Shown here one piece after another: positions 18,371 to 27,856 of a DNA stretch of 64,000 bases. Origin of the DNA: Brettanomyces bruxellensis (Eukaryota > Ascomycota > Pichiomycetes > Pichiales > Pichiaceae); contig NC_054684.1 in NCBI RefSeq assembly GCF_011074885.1, positions 248,001 to 312,000 of the forward strand, given 5' to 3'. Position 1 is the first letter of the stretch, and the number at the start of each line of letters is the position of its first letter. The position numbers and the translations under genes were made by a program. Below the pieces are notes generated by a model. The model saw only the letters and a program-made list of their open reading frames with translations. It made no database searches and was not told the DNA's origin.

Positions 18371-20866
18371 TTAATTTGGACTTTTCTCTAGTTTACCTTT
18401 AGGGTTTAGTTGATATCCGCATACTTGGGGTTCCAGTTGCATTGATCTTATTTTTTTGCATTCCATCTTATATGCTTTTACTGGATCTGTTGGAATCCAT
18501 ATTCTCTGGTTTTTCGCGTTAAATTGGAACACGGGGTGAAGATATTCAAGTCTCAGCTTTTTTTTGTCGTTAGTTTCTAGCTCTGTGCTAGACTTCTTTG
18601 CTATAGCATCCATTAGACCAATCATTGTCTCATATGGAACTGCCTCTATACTCCTTGTATATTTTTTGTTAATGGAAACATGCGCCCAGATTGTCGCCCC
18701 TAACACTATTATCATCAATATGCCAAGCAGAAAACAAGTATTGTTTCCTTCCTCATCTTTGACCAGAAAAAGTAATCCCATGAGAAATATTTCAAGTGAA
18801 TATATCCCTGCATAAAGTTGTCTCCAAGCCATTGGGTAAAGCTTTCCATATGTGTCACATTTATCATTCTTGTTAAAGACATGTGCCAGTAGATATCTGT
18901 ATGTGATCAAATCCAAAAGAAAATTAATGCAACAGAAGAGTAATACCAATGGTGATATCACTGAATATACTAACCCAATACTTCCATAGACCGAAAAGGT
19001 TGGGTATATTTCTCCCCAATTAGGGTTAAAACGTTGATAGCCTTTTTCCCGTTCATTCATACTCCGAGGTGTACTATCTTTAACCTTGGGATATATAATA
19101 ACTTCGGTGATAAATCTATAGAATTGAAGAAGACCATTGCCCAAAAGATTTAATCCCCTGTAAATAAAAAAAGAGAAGAAAAAATTTGACGCTTTCGGGA
19201 TGTCTTTTGCAACCATGGATGGCACGGTAGTTGGTCTGTATACGAGATTCTCTAGGACGACAATAAATCCTGAAGATATGGTGATGACTATAAAAAGATG
19301 AAAATGTAAGAACAAAAACATCCATTGTTGAAGGTGAGTCTGAAGTGATGATCCTGTGAGTATTCGACGATGATTGGTCAAAAGACGAAATATTTGTAAA
19401 GCCAGTCCTGTTAAAAATACCAACAATATTGAAGGAAGTATACCAGCAATAAAGCCCTTTATAAATTTTGGAAACTTGTTGATCCAACGCACAGTAGGAA
19501 TTAAAGCTGTGAGGTATGGCAATTGTGATATTGAACCGACCATAGCTACTGGTAAAACCCAAGATAGTGTGACCGCAAAATAAGCCAAAAATATAATTAT
19601 CTCCCTTGCTTGACTCGAGACACTATCATCTCTTTTCATGATGTTATCCCAAATAATATCTTTGGGATTTAAACAAATAATCTTGCATTTCATTTCCTCG
19701 ATGTTTTCCCTCAAGATAATTTGATGCATAAAGGCAGCCTGTATTGGGGTTTTAAAATGAACGAAGGCAGTGTTTCCTAGCAGAAGATCATCACATTCTC
19801 TGTCTTCTCTTTCGAGTGGTTCTCTTTGGGCTGTATCGATTTCCTTTAATATTTTTTTTATTTCGTCACATAAGTATTCGAAACTATCTACCCTTTCCGA
19901 AAGTGATGGAATTGTGATCATCAATTTTGGATTTAGGTTTAAAACTAAAGGTTTATTTGTAAAGATGACCTTCCTTATTTTGGATGAAAATCCGTTTTCG
20001 TACCGAAGGTATTCTACCTCTAAACTTTCAAGTTTGTTTCTTAGCGCATGAAATTTTGAAATCATACTCTCAAGATCCTTATACTCATAAATATTCCAAA
20101 CGTTGTCCACAATATTTTTATCTTGATTGAAAAATCTCTTTAACGAACCTGTGGTCGGGAAAATATTGGTAGGGATATTTTGAACATATAAAGTACAACA
20201 GTAGTCTTTCAGTTTGTCTTTCGATATTAGTTCTATAATAGTCCTGTTTTTTTCTTTGATACAGAACTTGATTTCACCCTTCATGATTATATGAAATAAT
20301 GTCACAATAATTATTGTTATGGTAAAATGAAGAATGTATTTATCTGTGTGTCTCGGAGATATATTTGCCGTTGAAATCATGTCAAGGCCCTTCGTGTTAC
20401 CCGCAGAAAAAATGATATCATACTGAGCTGAGTGATTCTCAGTATCTGATATGCAATTTCGTTCTAATTCGCTTGCCCCACAAAAGTAATTAACTGGAAT
20501 GAGTATTGGGATGGTGAAGCAAGTCATTATTAGGAACATGAACAATAACAGAAAAAGGTATCTAAGAAAAAGATATGCTTCTAAGCCGTAGGAACGAAAA
20601 CTTTCTATTTCTAGTGATAATATTTTCAACAGCCAAGAAAATCGATTGTCTACTGATCCATCCTTTATTTTGCCAAAAGGATCATAGAAGTTTTCAAATC
20701 TATCCTTTAGATATATAAAGATGATGATTTGTAAAAGGCAATATGTAATAGAGAAAATAAGGGAGGAGAAAAAGGACTCCAATGATATACCAACCGAGCC
20801 AGCAGCAGTATCTGATTGTGCAGTGTTAAGAAAATCAATTACATTTGAATAATTTTGTCTTGTCAT
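18371..20866 (-). CDS. CSC1/OSCA/TMEM63-family membrane protein (Rsn1/Phm7 type)
   Basis: This 831-residue protein has an N-terminal membrane segment (about 28-52). Two further segments (about 100-125 and 178-195) come before a cytosolic insert that includes an RNA-recognition-like fold region (about 205-395). A block of C-terminal membrane helices (about 410-700) and a cytosolic tail follow. This is the layout of the osmosensitive calcium-permeable channel family with Csc1, Rsn1, Phm7 and YLR241W in S. cerevisiae. The motif GNTAFVHFKTPIQAA near 355 and the helix run beginning NIMKRDDS are typical of the family. I cannot decide which of the four members is orthologous. The promoter (20867-21260) shows no CACGTG, so there is no support for Phm7-like phosphate control. 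Confidence 0.8.
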   Translation of the reverse strand: MTRQNYSNVIDFLNTAQSDTAAGSVGISLESFFSSLIFSITYCLLQIIIFIYLKDRFENFYDPFGKIKDGSVDNRFSWLLKILSLEIESFRSYGLEAYLFLRYLFLLLFMFLIMTCFTIPILIPVNYFCGASELERNCISDTENHSAQYDIIFSAGNTKGLDMISTANISPRHTDKYILHFTITIIIVTLFHIIMKGEIKFCIKEKNRTIIELISKDKLKDYCCTLYVQNIPTNIFPTTGSLKRFFNQDKNIVDNVWNIYEYKDLESMISKFHALRNKLESLEVEYLRYENGFSSKIRKVIFTNKPLVLNLNPKLMITIPSLSERVDSFEYLCDEIKKILKEIDTAQREPLEREDRECDDLLLGNTAFVHFKTPIQAAFMHQIILRENIEEMKCKIICLNPKDIIWDNIMKRDDSVSSQAREIIIFLAYFAVTLSWVLPVAMVGSISQLPYLTALIPTVRWINKFPKFIKGFIAGILPSILLVFLTGLALQIFRLLTNHRRILTGSSLQTHLQQWMFLFLHFHLFIVITISSGFIVVLENLVYRPTTVPSMVAKDIPKASNFFFSFFIYRGLNLLGNGLLQFYRFITEVIIYPKVKDSTPRSMNEREKGYQRFNPNWGEIYPTFSVYGSIGLVYSVISPLVLLFCCINFLLDLITYRYLLAHVFNKNDKCDTYGKLYPMAWRQLYAGIYSLEIFLMGLLFLVKDEEGNNTCFLLGILMIIVLGATIWAHVSINKKYTRSIEAVPYETMIGLMDAIAKKSSTELETNDKKKLRLEYLHPVFQFNAKNQRIWIPTDPVKAYKMECKKIRSMQLEPQVCGYQLNPKGKLEKSPN

Positions 20867-21263
20867 CTTTATTTTTGGCTAATATAAAACAAATGTTAGG
20901 TTTTGTTGTAATATTGTTTTATCGGGTAGGCGAAGGGATATATTTGATGGGATTACAAAAAATCCTTTTTTTTTTTTTACCCTTGCGTCCACATTCTCGC
21001 TCACTATTTTGGCAATTGACGGATCAAGAATAATTTGCTATGAAAAGAAGAAACAAAAAAAAAATAATAATAATAAAGCAAAATAAAATAAGATGGCCCG
21101 GCCCGATCCTTTAATAAGTTGTTATTTTAGTATCATCTAGTGTGGAACTTTGAATACTTATAGAGTTGGTTTTCAAAATCGCTATTCCAAAAATATAATT
21201 GAATCTTAACATTATCTGGTTAATAGCAAAGCATTAACTATTTCATAAGTTACACTGAAAGTG
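20867..21263. promoter_or_regulatory. Divergent promoter of the channel gene and OXR1
   Basis: Fewer than 400 bases separate the two start codons. The region has a T-run at about 20965-20979 and an A-rich stretch with ATAATAATAATAA at about 21050-21075, both likely nucleosome-poor. No specific factor site was recognised. Confidence 0.5.
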
Positions 21264-22094
21264 ATGTCAAAGGTACCACCTTCATCAAGATCTTCAAATT
21301 CTTCACCTAAATCGCCCCTTCAACGGCTCAGAAAACGGTTAACTGATAATATTTCTCACATTTCTACGGGGAACCATTCTCATGATGAACCAAAATTTCA
21401 ATCGTTGGATGACTTTGACTCTAGTTGGGATTCGGAGCCGCCATTGACTCCCCTTACACTTAAAGGATATAAGAAGTCGACCAAACGGCAATTGCTTTCG
21501 CATGAACTGGCAGAGGATTTACGTCAACACATTCCATCCGTACTTCAAATAAATCATAGCTGGACTCTAAGATATTCCATCGAGCAAGATGGGACATCGT
21601 TGAACACCTTGTATGAGCGTTGTAAACCTCAGGTAGGTGAAAACATGAGAAAAAGAAAAGGATATTTCATTGTGGTTATGGACAACCATGGTAGTGTGTT
21701 TGGAGCATATGTTAATGACTATTTACGTCCTCAGGATGGCAAGTACTATTACGGAAATGGGGACTGCTTTTTATGGAAAAGCGAGCATTACAAAATCAAA
21801 AGATTAGTATCCAATAAGGATGGAGATTTGATAAAAGATGATGATGACAACCAACTGGTCATGGAGGATAATATCAGGCTCAAGGTTTATCCGTATACTT
21901 CGATTAATGATTTTATTATTTACTCAAATCATGATTTTATTAGCATTGGATCCGGGGGTGGTAAGTTTGGACTTTGGATAGATTCTAGCTTTTTGCATGG
22001 AGCTTCAGATCCAGTGGATACTTTTGGAAACGAGCAATTGAGCGAAGATGAAAAGTTCACAATTCTTGGCCTCGAGATATGGAAGGTTGGTTGA
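21264..22094 (+). CDS. OXR1: TLDc-domain protein Oxr1
   Basis: The open frame begins with GTG, so I use the ATG three bases later, giving 276 residues. The first 75 residues are Ser/Pro-rich and basic. A TLDc domain fills the rest (about residues 80-276), with the expected GYFIVVMDNHGSVFGAY start and the Gly-rich SIGSGGGKFGLWID strand, and it ends in LEIWKVG. S. cerevisiae Oxr1 is 273 residues; it protects against oxidative stress, binds the V-ATPase and promotes disassembly of the V1 and Vo sectors. Convergent with the MNN1-type gene, with 76 bases between the stop codons. Confidence 0.9.
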   Translation: MSKVPPSSRSSNSSPKSPLQRLRKRLTDNISHISTGNHSHDEPKFQSLDDFDSSWDSEPPLTPLTLKGYKKSTKRQLLSHELAEDLRQHIPSVLQINHSWTLRYSIEQDGTSLNTLYERCKPQVGENMRKRKGYFIVVMDNHGSVFGAYVNDYLRPQDGKYYYGNGDCFLWKSEHYKIKRLVSNKDGDLIKDDDDNQLVMEDNIRLKVYPYTSINDFIIYSNHDFISIGSGGGKFGLWIDSSFLHGASDPVDTFGNEQLSEDEKFTILGLEIWKVG

Positions 22095-22170
22095 AACCCA
22101 AGAAGTATAACGAGAGGTTACTTTGATTAGTTTATCAAAAGCGATAGATTAGTTATTCTTTTATAAAAGA

Positions 22171-24441
22171 TTACATATCATCTCTATTCTGAGAGTATCT
22201 AACCCAAAGTTTCGATAAGTAGTCAAACTTTTCAATGTCCTTGCTAGAAAATTTAATGAATTTACCCTTTGGAATACTTTGATCATTTGCATATTTTGGA
22301 CCCCCAACAGCGTCATTTGCACAGCGAACGTATCCATTGCAACGATGTGATTGCTCCCAGAATTTCGAAGGATACCCTTTATCTGGTTCAATGCCTTGGA
22401 TTGGTGGTGGTGGTATTAACCCAACCTGTATCTCTGATGGTGAATCATAGAGTTTTTTAATGCTATCGAGATCAAGACCTTCATTTCCGACTGCACCAAC
22501 ATCATCTTTACTTGACTCTGAGTGTTTGCAGTACAAAAATCCTGAATTCAACCATAATAATGTTTTTGTATCATCACTGAAGTGTGCTGGATGTGTAGAG
22601 CAAACTCTATGCCATGGATGCTCGACACTAAGTTTTGACAAAACACCGGCTGAACCAGCAGGATTTTTGTTAAATCTATATCTATTGCCCATAAGTTCCT
22701 CGGCCACCCAAAAGAATTCTTTATCACCGTGGAAAACATTCTTGATTGGCTCCGTCATTTGCATTATAAATGACGCAATAACAGCATCAAAGTGGTCTTT
22801 TCTATTAATAACAACCAATCCGGACTCCATCATGTCTTTGAGAGAGTTGTCGAAAAGTCTGGATCTCAACGGGTCACCTTGATTAGGTCTTATGTTTAAA
22901 TAACCCTGCTCCAGAGTTCCAACCTGACATTCTTTGAACATGGAAACAACCTGGGGAGCTAATTTGTAAAGCATTTCTCTATCACGGAAAAATACGGTGG
23001 AGCTTTGTCTATATTCTTGAGAACCAAAGAAATTTGATAATGGTCCCAATGGAACAGTGTCCGTATCCATCATTATTGTTTCTTCAAATGAGTTGTATAA
23101 ATAAGCCAACAATTTATTTCCCCAACCATTAAAAAGCTGTAAATACTCTGATTTAATAGCACCCGTAACGTCAACGAAAGTAATGTTTAATTTTCTAGGT
23201 TGCTTGTTTAGAGACCATGGGGCAATAGGTCTACTTGCTATACCGTTTTCATCTTCTGTGGCTCTTTTTATTATTTTCCTCTTAGACTCGTCTGAAAGTG
23301 TACCCTGGGTATAGAATATTTGAATGGGAATGGAATCCGGCTCCTCAGCTCTCAGAACTGCAAGCAAGCCTAGTAATTCAGGAACATATTCATCACTAGC
23401 AGTAAGAACAATGCCTCTCCCGTGTAAGCGCGCCTGAAAAGTCTTAATGAAGCAGCCACAATCTCTCGTGTTCCTACTTTCGTTGATTGTTTTCTCTTCT
23501 TCGTCATCTAAATCATCAATTTCTTCATCTTCATTTTCCATCATTCTAATTTCTTCATCCTTACTGTTCATTTTCTTTTTAATGTATTCTGGATCATGTC
23601 CCAATGGGTAAACCTGGTACTCTTTATATTTCCTCTCCGGATTCAATTTGGTGAAAATGGGAAACTTTCCAGACAACCATGGAAAGAGGCTTTGCTCAGC
23701 AGTAAAGCATGCATCTTTCATTTGTTCGTCATCTTCATTTAACTGGCCTTTCAAAAATATCGAGGAAAAAAGTCTAAGTTGAGACATCATGGTCTTAACT
23801 CTATTGGTATATGTACTGCTATAAGCTATCGCACTTGCTTTTTTTTCTTTCAGGTACTTTGCAAGTGACTCATCATCTAGTACTAATTTCTTGCGTTCTT
23901 CCAACGTGAATACTTTTTTGAGTTCATCCAAGTTCTTGACAAGTTCCTCCTGTGACTTTTCTCCCTCATTTTCAATGGCTGCTATTTCACCTGACAATGG
24001 CTTAAAGTAATATTTGCTTTCAGGTAAAATTTCTTCTGTGTAAACTTTTGCTTTGTCACGCCTTTCCATAGATTTAAATTTTTCTGGGTCTGGATATTTT
24101 TTGGATAGTAATTCCATCGGATCTTTGCTGATGACAAAATCCACATTTGGAGACACCATGAGTCCTTCAATCTTTCGTAATAGCAAAACTTTTTTCGCCA
24201 CCTCAGGAGAGTTCACTTCCTCTTTAGACACCATGGTAGATAAATACTTCTTCGATAAGATTCCAAATGTGTTTCCGTCATCCAATGAATCTGTACTAAT
24301 GCCAACTTTGCTGAGAACAATTGAACTCTGGCCAATAAGATACAAAAGGCCAAGAGATAAGCCCAAAGTAAGGGTTATTTTCAATACACGCCAACCAGAT
24401 CTATTTATTCTCATTCTGTTGTGTGTTGAAAATCGTAGCAT
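22171..24441 (-). CDS. MNN1: MNN1-family alpha-1,3-mannosyltransferase (Golgi)
   Basis: This 756-residue type II membrane protein has a short basic cytosolic N-terminus, one membrane anchor (about 20-43), a stem region, and a catalytic domain from about 330. The metal-binding DXD motif is visible in IMMDTDTVPLG. Length matches S. cerevisiae Mnn1 (762), which adds terminal alpha-1,3-mannose to N- and O-linked glycans in the medial Golgi; the Mnt2-4 paralogues are shorter. An acidic, Asp/Glu-rich insert stands at about 285-315 before the catalytic core. The C-terminal third has several cysteines in the usual family spacing. It could be any member of the family, but length favours Mnn1. Divergent from VTC4. 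Confidence 0.85.
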   Translation of the reverse strand: MLRFSTHNRMRINRSGWRVLKITLTLGLSLGLLYLIGQSSIVLSKVGISTDSLDDGNTFGILSKKYLSTMVSKEEVNSPEVAKKVLLLRKIEGLMVSPNVDFVISKDPMELLSKKYPDPEKFKSMERRDKAKVYTEEILPESKYYFKPLSGEIAAIENEGEKSQEELVKNLDELKKVFTLEERKKLVLDDESLAKYLKEKKASAIAYSSTYTNRVKTMMSQLRLFSSIFLKGQLNEDDEQMKDACFTAEQSLFPWLSGKFPIFTKLNPERKYKEYQVYPLGHDPEYIKKKMNSKDEEIRMMENEDEEIDDLDDEEEKTINESRNTRDCGCFIKTFQARLHGRGIVLTASDEYVPELLGLLAVLRAEEPDSIPIQIFYTQGTLSDESKRKIIKRATEDENGIASRPIAPWSLNKQPRKLNITFVDVTGAIKSEYLQLFNGWGNKLLAYLYNSFEETIMMDTDTVPLGPLSNFFGSQEYRQSSTVFFRDREMLYKLAPQVVSMFKECQVGTLEQGYLNIRPNQGDPLRSRLFDNSLKDMMESGLVVINRKDHFDAVIASFIMQMTEPIKNVFHGDKEFFWVAEELMGNRYRFNKNPAGSAGVLSKLSVEHPWHRVCSTHPAHFSDDTKTLLWLNSGFLYCKHSESSKDDVGAVGNEGLDLDSIKKLYDSPSEIQVGLIPPPPIQGIEPDKGYPSKFWEQSHRCNGYVRCANDAVGGPKYANDQSIPKGKFIKFSSKDIEKFDYLSKLWVRYSQNRDDM

Positions 24442-24631
24442 ACTATTCTTAATGTTTAATTATGTTTCCAACTTTAAATCCAAATCATGATATGTTAAGT
24501 GTGTGCTAAGAACGGTTGAGATAACACCCACAACGCTACCAGATAATTTTTTTTTGCGTGCTTCTAACCGGTCGCGCGACTAAATAGGTTTTTAAAACCA
24601 TAAATACGTAAAGGGTCTGTGTGGTAGGCTG

Positions 24632-24651
24632 AAAATTCATGCATGAATTTT
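24632..24651. repeat. Perfect 20-bp palindrome in the MNN1/VTC4 promoter
   Basis: AAAATTCATGCATGAATTTT equals its own reverse complement over all 20 bases with no spacer. It lies 191 bases upstream of MNN1. Such a site could bind a dimeric factor; which one is unknown. Confidence 0.75.
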
Positions 24652-25123
24652 AAACTCACGATAAAAGAAAAAAGCAAGCACAGTTCAAGAAAGCAGGGAG
24701 GGGAAAAAAGAATAAAACGCGAAAAAGGAGAGTAAAAAAGAGAAGGATTTAGGAAAATAAGGAAATAGGGAAGAATGAAACTATCCTGGAAGCCGCGCTA
24801 CGCCCATAATGTAATCTATGGAGATAGCAAATTCTGGATAATAAGATAGCACTTTTAGATTGTCATCTGCACCCAAATCGGTATATCCAGCAATCGGACA
24901 TAATTAATTTTGGAACCCTGTCAATAGGACTTTGAGGACGCATATTCTTTGTAGCAGATCATTCCTAACAGATGGCTAATCCAAATTATGCGCTGTTATT
25001 ATGGGAAGAATTATATTGCTTCTATTCACTATAACTTTTTGTAAGTATGTGTGTGCGTGAACCGCAACAATTGAGAGCGTGTAAGGCTGTAAATTTTTTT
25101 TTTTTTTTGGCCTCTCTTTTGAG

Positions 25124-25129
25124 CACGTG
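25124..25129. promoter_or_regulatory. CACGTG box, likely Pho4 site for VTC4
   Basis: AGCACGTGGT lies about 190 bases before the VTC4 ATG. CACGTGG is a high-affinity Pho4 site, and VTC genes are phosphate-starvation targets in S. cerevisiae. It is the only CACGTG in this promoter. Cbf1 could also bind it. Confidence 0.65.
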
Positions 25130-25318
25130 GTCCGACCATAATAAAAAAAAATATGCTGCAGCCTCGGAGTGTTAACTTATTTTCGATTTACTTTTTTTCA
25201 GTAACCATGCTCTTAAAAAGGCTGCAAGAATCTTTTACGAAACAACTTGAAATTCTTCTTCAGAACAATTTTCGACTAAAGCAATCGGATATCAAATATT
25301 CTTTCCCCAAACTAACCA

Positions 25319-27481
25319 ATGAAGTTCGGAGAAACCTTACGATCATCTCTTATCAAGGAGTATGCTTACTATTATATTCAATATGATGAACTAAAGCATT
25401 TCTTGAAGAGAGGATTAGATAGAACAGACCGTAGATGGTCGGGAAAACTTGAAGAGGACTTTGTTAACAAGTTGGAACAAGAACTAAGCAAGATATATGG
25501 GTTTACTACGTTGAAAGCTCAAGAAATTAATAGGAGAATTGCCGATGTTGATAAGCTAGTCAACAGGACCGTTGAGAATTCGAGGAATGCCACACCAGAG
25601 GAAATGGAATATTTTGAACAAGATTATGAGGATTTGGAGGATGAGTTGAGGGATATTATTTCGGACGTTTATGATTTGAATACCTTCACACAGCTCAATT
25701 ATACGGGCTTTCAAAAAATTTTGAAAAAGCATGATAAGCAGACAAAATATACTCTCAAACCTATTTATCAGACAAGGTTAGACTCGAAGCCCTTTTATAA
25801 AACTGATACAGACAAGCTGATTGTTAGACTTTCTAAACTTTACGAACTAGTTCGAACCAGGGGAAATCCAACGAAGGGTGATTCAGCTGCAGGAGGAAAA
25901 ACACAAAACTTCGTCAGACAGACAACTAAGTATTGGGTGCATTCCGACAATATTACGGAGTTAAAATTGATTATTTTGCAGCATTTACCTGTTCTTGTGT
26001 TTAATCCGAACAAAGATTGGGAGGAAGATGATTCTGCTATTACATCAATTTATTTTGACGATGAGAGCATGGATTTGTATTATGGTCGTCTTTTAAAGAC
26101 CGAAGGTGCTGAGGCCATACGTATCAGATGGTATGGAAATATGGAAGTTGATAACATGTTTATTGAAAGAAAAACTCATAGGGAAGATTGGACTGGTGAG
26201 AAATCTGTGAAGGCTCGTTTCCCGATGAAAGAGTCCAAGATTAATGATTTCCTAAGGGGTAAGTTCACGGCAAAGCAGGCGTTTGAGAAGATGAGAAAAG
26301 ATGGAAGAAAATCAAAGTCTGAAATTGATTCCTTGGAACGGTTGGCTGAAGAAGTTCAGTATAGGGTTCTTAAGGATAAGCTGCGACCAGTTATGAGAAC
26401 TTTTTACCATAGAACGGCATTCCAACTTCCTGGAGACGCTCGTGTTAGAATATCGTTAGATACAGATTTGACGATGGTTCGTGAAGATAACTTTGATGGT
26501 ATCGATCGTACTAAAGGTAACTGGAGAAGAATGGATATTGGCATTGATTACCCATTCCAGAACTTACCTCCTAAAGATGTTGAGCGGTTCCCGTACGCTG
26601 TTTTAGAGGTTAAATTACAGACGCAGATGGGGCAAGAACCTCCACAGTGGGTCAGGGATATGGTGGCTTCTCATTTGGTGGAGGCAGTTCCTAAGTTTTC
26701 GAAGTTTATACATGGATGTTCCACACTTCTACCTGAGAAGGTCGATTTGATTCCATTTTGGTTGCCACAGATGGGTGTTGATATTCGGAAGCCAAAGAGA
26801 GATCAAAACTACGGTATCACACATAGACATGAAGGTACGATTTCTGATTCGACAAGCACTTCATTGACCGGGCCTGACACATTAGGAGCACGTGGTAATC
26901 ATATGGATGAGGAGGAAGCAATGACTTCGAATGGCAGCAGCCAAAATTACGGTGCTGTCAGGATTGCTGAAGCTGATAATAGAATTGAGGAATTGCCAGA
27001 AGAAGTTCATAGCGACACTTTGTACGGAAAGATTAAGGATGATTTGTCTAAAGTTTACAGGTATTTCTTTGCTTACGGTAATGAGGAATTTCCTAATGCC
27101 GTTGCGCCAGGAACGGTGTTTGAAACGCGTGTCCATGCCCCTCCAGGAAAGAAAATTGCTGTTCCAGTCCGTGTTGAACCAAAAGTCTACTTCGCCACCG
27201 AAAGAACATATTTATCCTGGCTTTCTATTTCGTTGATATTTGCCGCCACTGGCCAGACTTTAATGAATTACGGTGATCTTGTTTCGTTCATAACATCCAC
27301 CTGCTTCTACCTTTTGGCTGTTATGACTGTCATGTACTCAACCGGTATGTATATATGGAGAGTCATAAATGTGAGAAGGAAAAGAGCTGCTAGATATGAT
27401 GACAAATTTGGTCCAGATGCACTTTGTGCTGCTATTGTGATTGCTGTGCTCATTAATTTCTTGTTTAGATATCTTTATTAG
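25319..27481 (+). CDS. VTC4: Vacuolar transporter chaperone polyphosphate polymerase Vtc4
   Basis: This 720-residue protein starts with an SPX domain (about 1-150; MKFGETLRSSLIKEYAYYYI), the inositol-pyrophosphate sensor of phosphate status. The VTC tunnel domain (about 190-480) carries the basic and acidic active-site strips: RIRWYG, FIERKTHREDW, RTAFQLPGDARVRISLDT and AVLEVKLQ. Three C-terminal membrane helices (about 625-720) finish it. Length matches S. cerevisiae Vtc4 (721), the catalytic subunit that makes polyphosphate from ATP and threads it into the vacuole, rather than Vtc2 or Vtc3 (about 830). An acidic, Ser-rich linker lies at about 510-570. The Pho4-type site upstream fits induction by phosphate starvation. 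Confidence 0.93.
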   Translation: MKFGETLRSSLIKEYAYYYIQYDELKHFLKRGLDRTDRRWSGKLEEDFVNKLEQELSKIYGFTTLKAQEINRRIADVDKLVNRTVENSRNATPEEMEYFEQDYEDLEDELRDIISDVYDLNTFTQLNYTGFQKILKKHDKQTKYTLKPIYQTRLDSKPFYKTDTDKLIVRLSKLYELVRTRGNPTKGDSAAGGKTQNFVRQTTKYWVHSDNITELKLIILQHLPVLVFNPNKDWEEDDSAITSIYFDDESMDLYYGRLLKTEGAEAIRIRWYGNMEVDNMFIERKTHREDWTGEKSVKARFPMKESKINDFLRGKFTAKQAFEKMRKDGRKSKSEIDSLERLAEEVQYRVLKDKLRPVMRTFYHRTAFQLPGDARVRISLDTDLTMVREDNFDGIDRTKGNWRRMDIGIDYPFQNLPPKDVERFPYAVLEVKLQTQMGQEPPQWVRDMVASHLVEAVPKFSKFIHGCSTLLPEKVDLIPFWLPQMGVDIRKPKRDQNYGITHRHEGTISDSTSTSLTGPDTLGARGNHMDEEEAMTSNGSSQNYGAVRIAEADNRIEELPEEVHSDTLYGKIKDDLSKVYRYFFAYGNEEFPNAVAPGTVFETRVHAPPGKKIAVPVRVEPKVYFATERTYLSWLSISLIFAATGQTLMNYGDLVSFITSTCFYLLAVMTVMYSTGMYIWRVINVRRKRAARYDDKFGPDALCAAIVIAVLINFLFRYLY

Positions 27482-27856
27482 ATGTGGACCCTTATAGAGA
27501 AAAGATTTCATTTGCGTTTTGCTGTTTCCAAAAATTTTTACTTTTAATAAACCATTATCAAGTATACTCCAAATTGTGTGTAAACACCTGCTAGTTTCTC
27601 GAACTTGATGACTTTCATGTGCAGGTGTATCGATCAATTATATCTATCAGAGGATGTTTTTGTGGTTAGAGCGCGTCTAAATAGTCTCCTATTATTTTAA
27701 TGCTTCTTTTTTTTTACTACGCTTTTTTACCCCCGGAATTTTTCTTCATTTTATTACTAGCATTATATTCGGCTGTGTAGATGATGATATTCGTCTAGGT
27801 TGTATAACTCCAAACTTTCCTTGCAAATTTAGTCGATCACAACTTAGTTATTTGAG
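27482..27856. promoter_or_regulatory. MMM1 promoter and VTC4 3' region
   Basis: These 375 bases lie between two co-directional genes. Apart from T-rich stretches near 27706-27716, no specific element or gene was recognised. Confidence 0.45.

Larger units (their letters stand above)
24442..25318. promoter_or_regulatory. Divergent promoter region of MNN1 and VTC4
   Basis: These 877 bases hold a perfect 20-bp palindrome (24632-24651), then a stretch of about 120 bases that is nearly all purine on this strand (about 24660-24780). A T-run at about 25093-25108 and a CACGTG box follow. No separate gene is supported; the open frame at 25153 overlaps the VTC4 start in another frame. Confidence 0.6.

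Noticed and set aside
25153..25386. 77-codon frame at the VTC4 start
   Set aside because: It overlaps the VTC4 SPX start in another frame and has no protein-like pattern.
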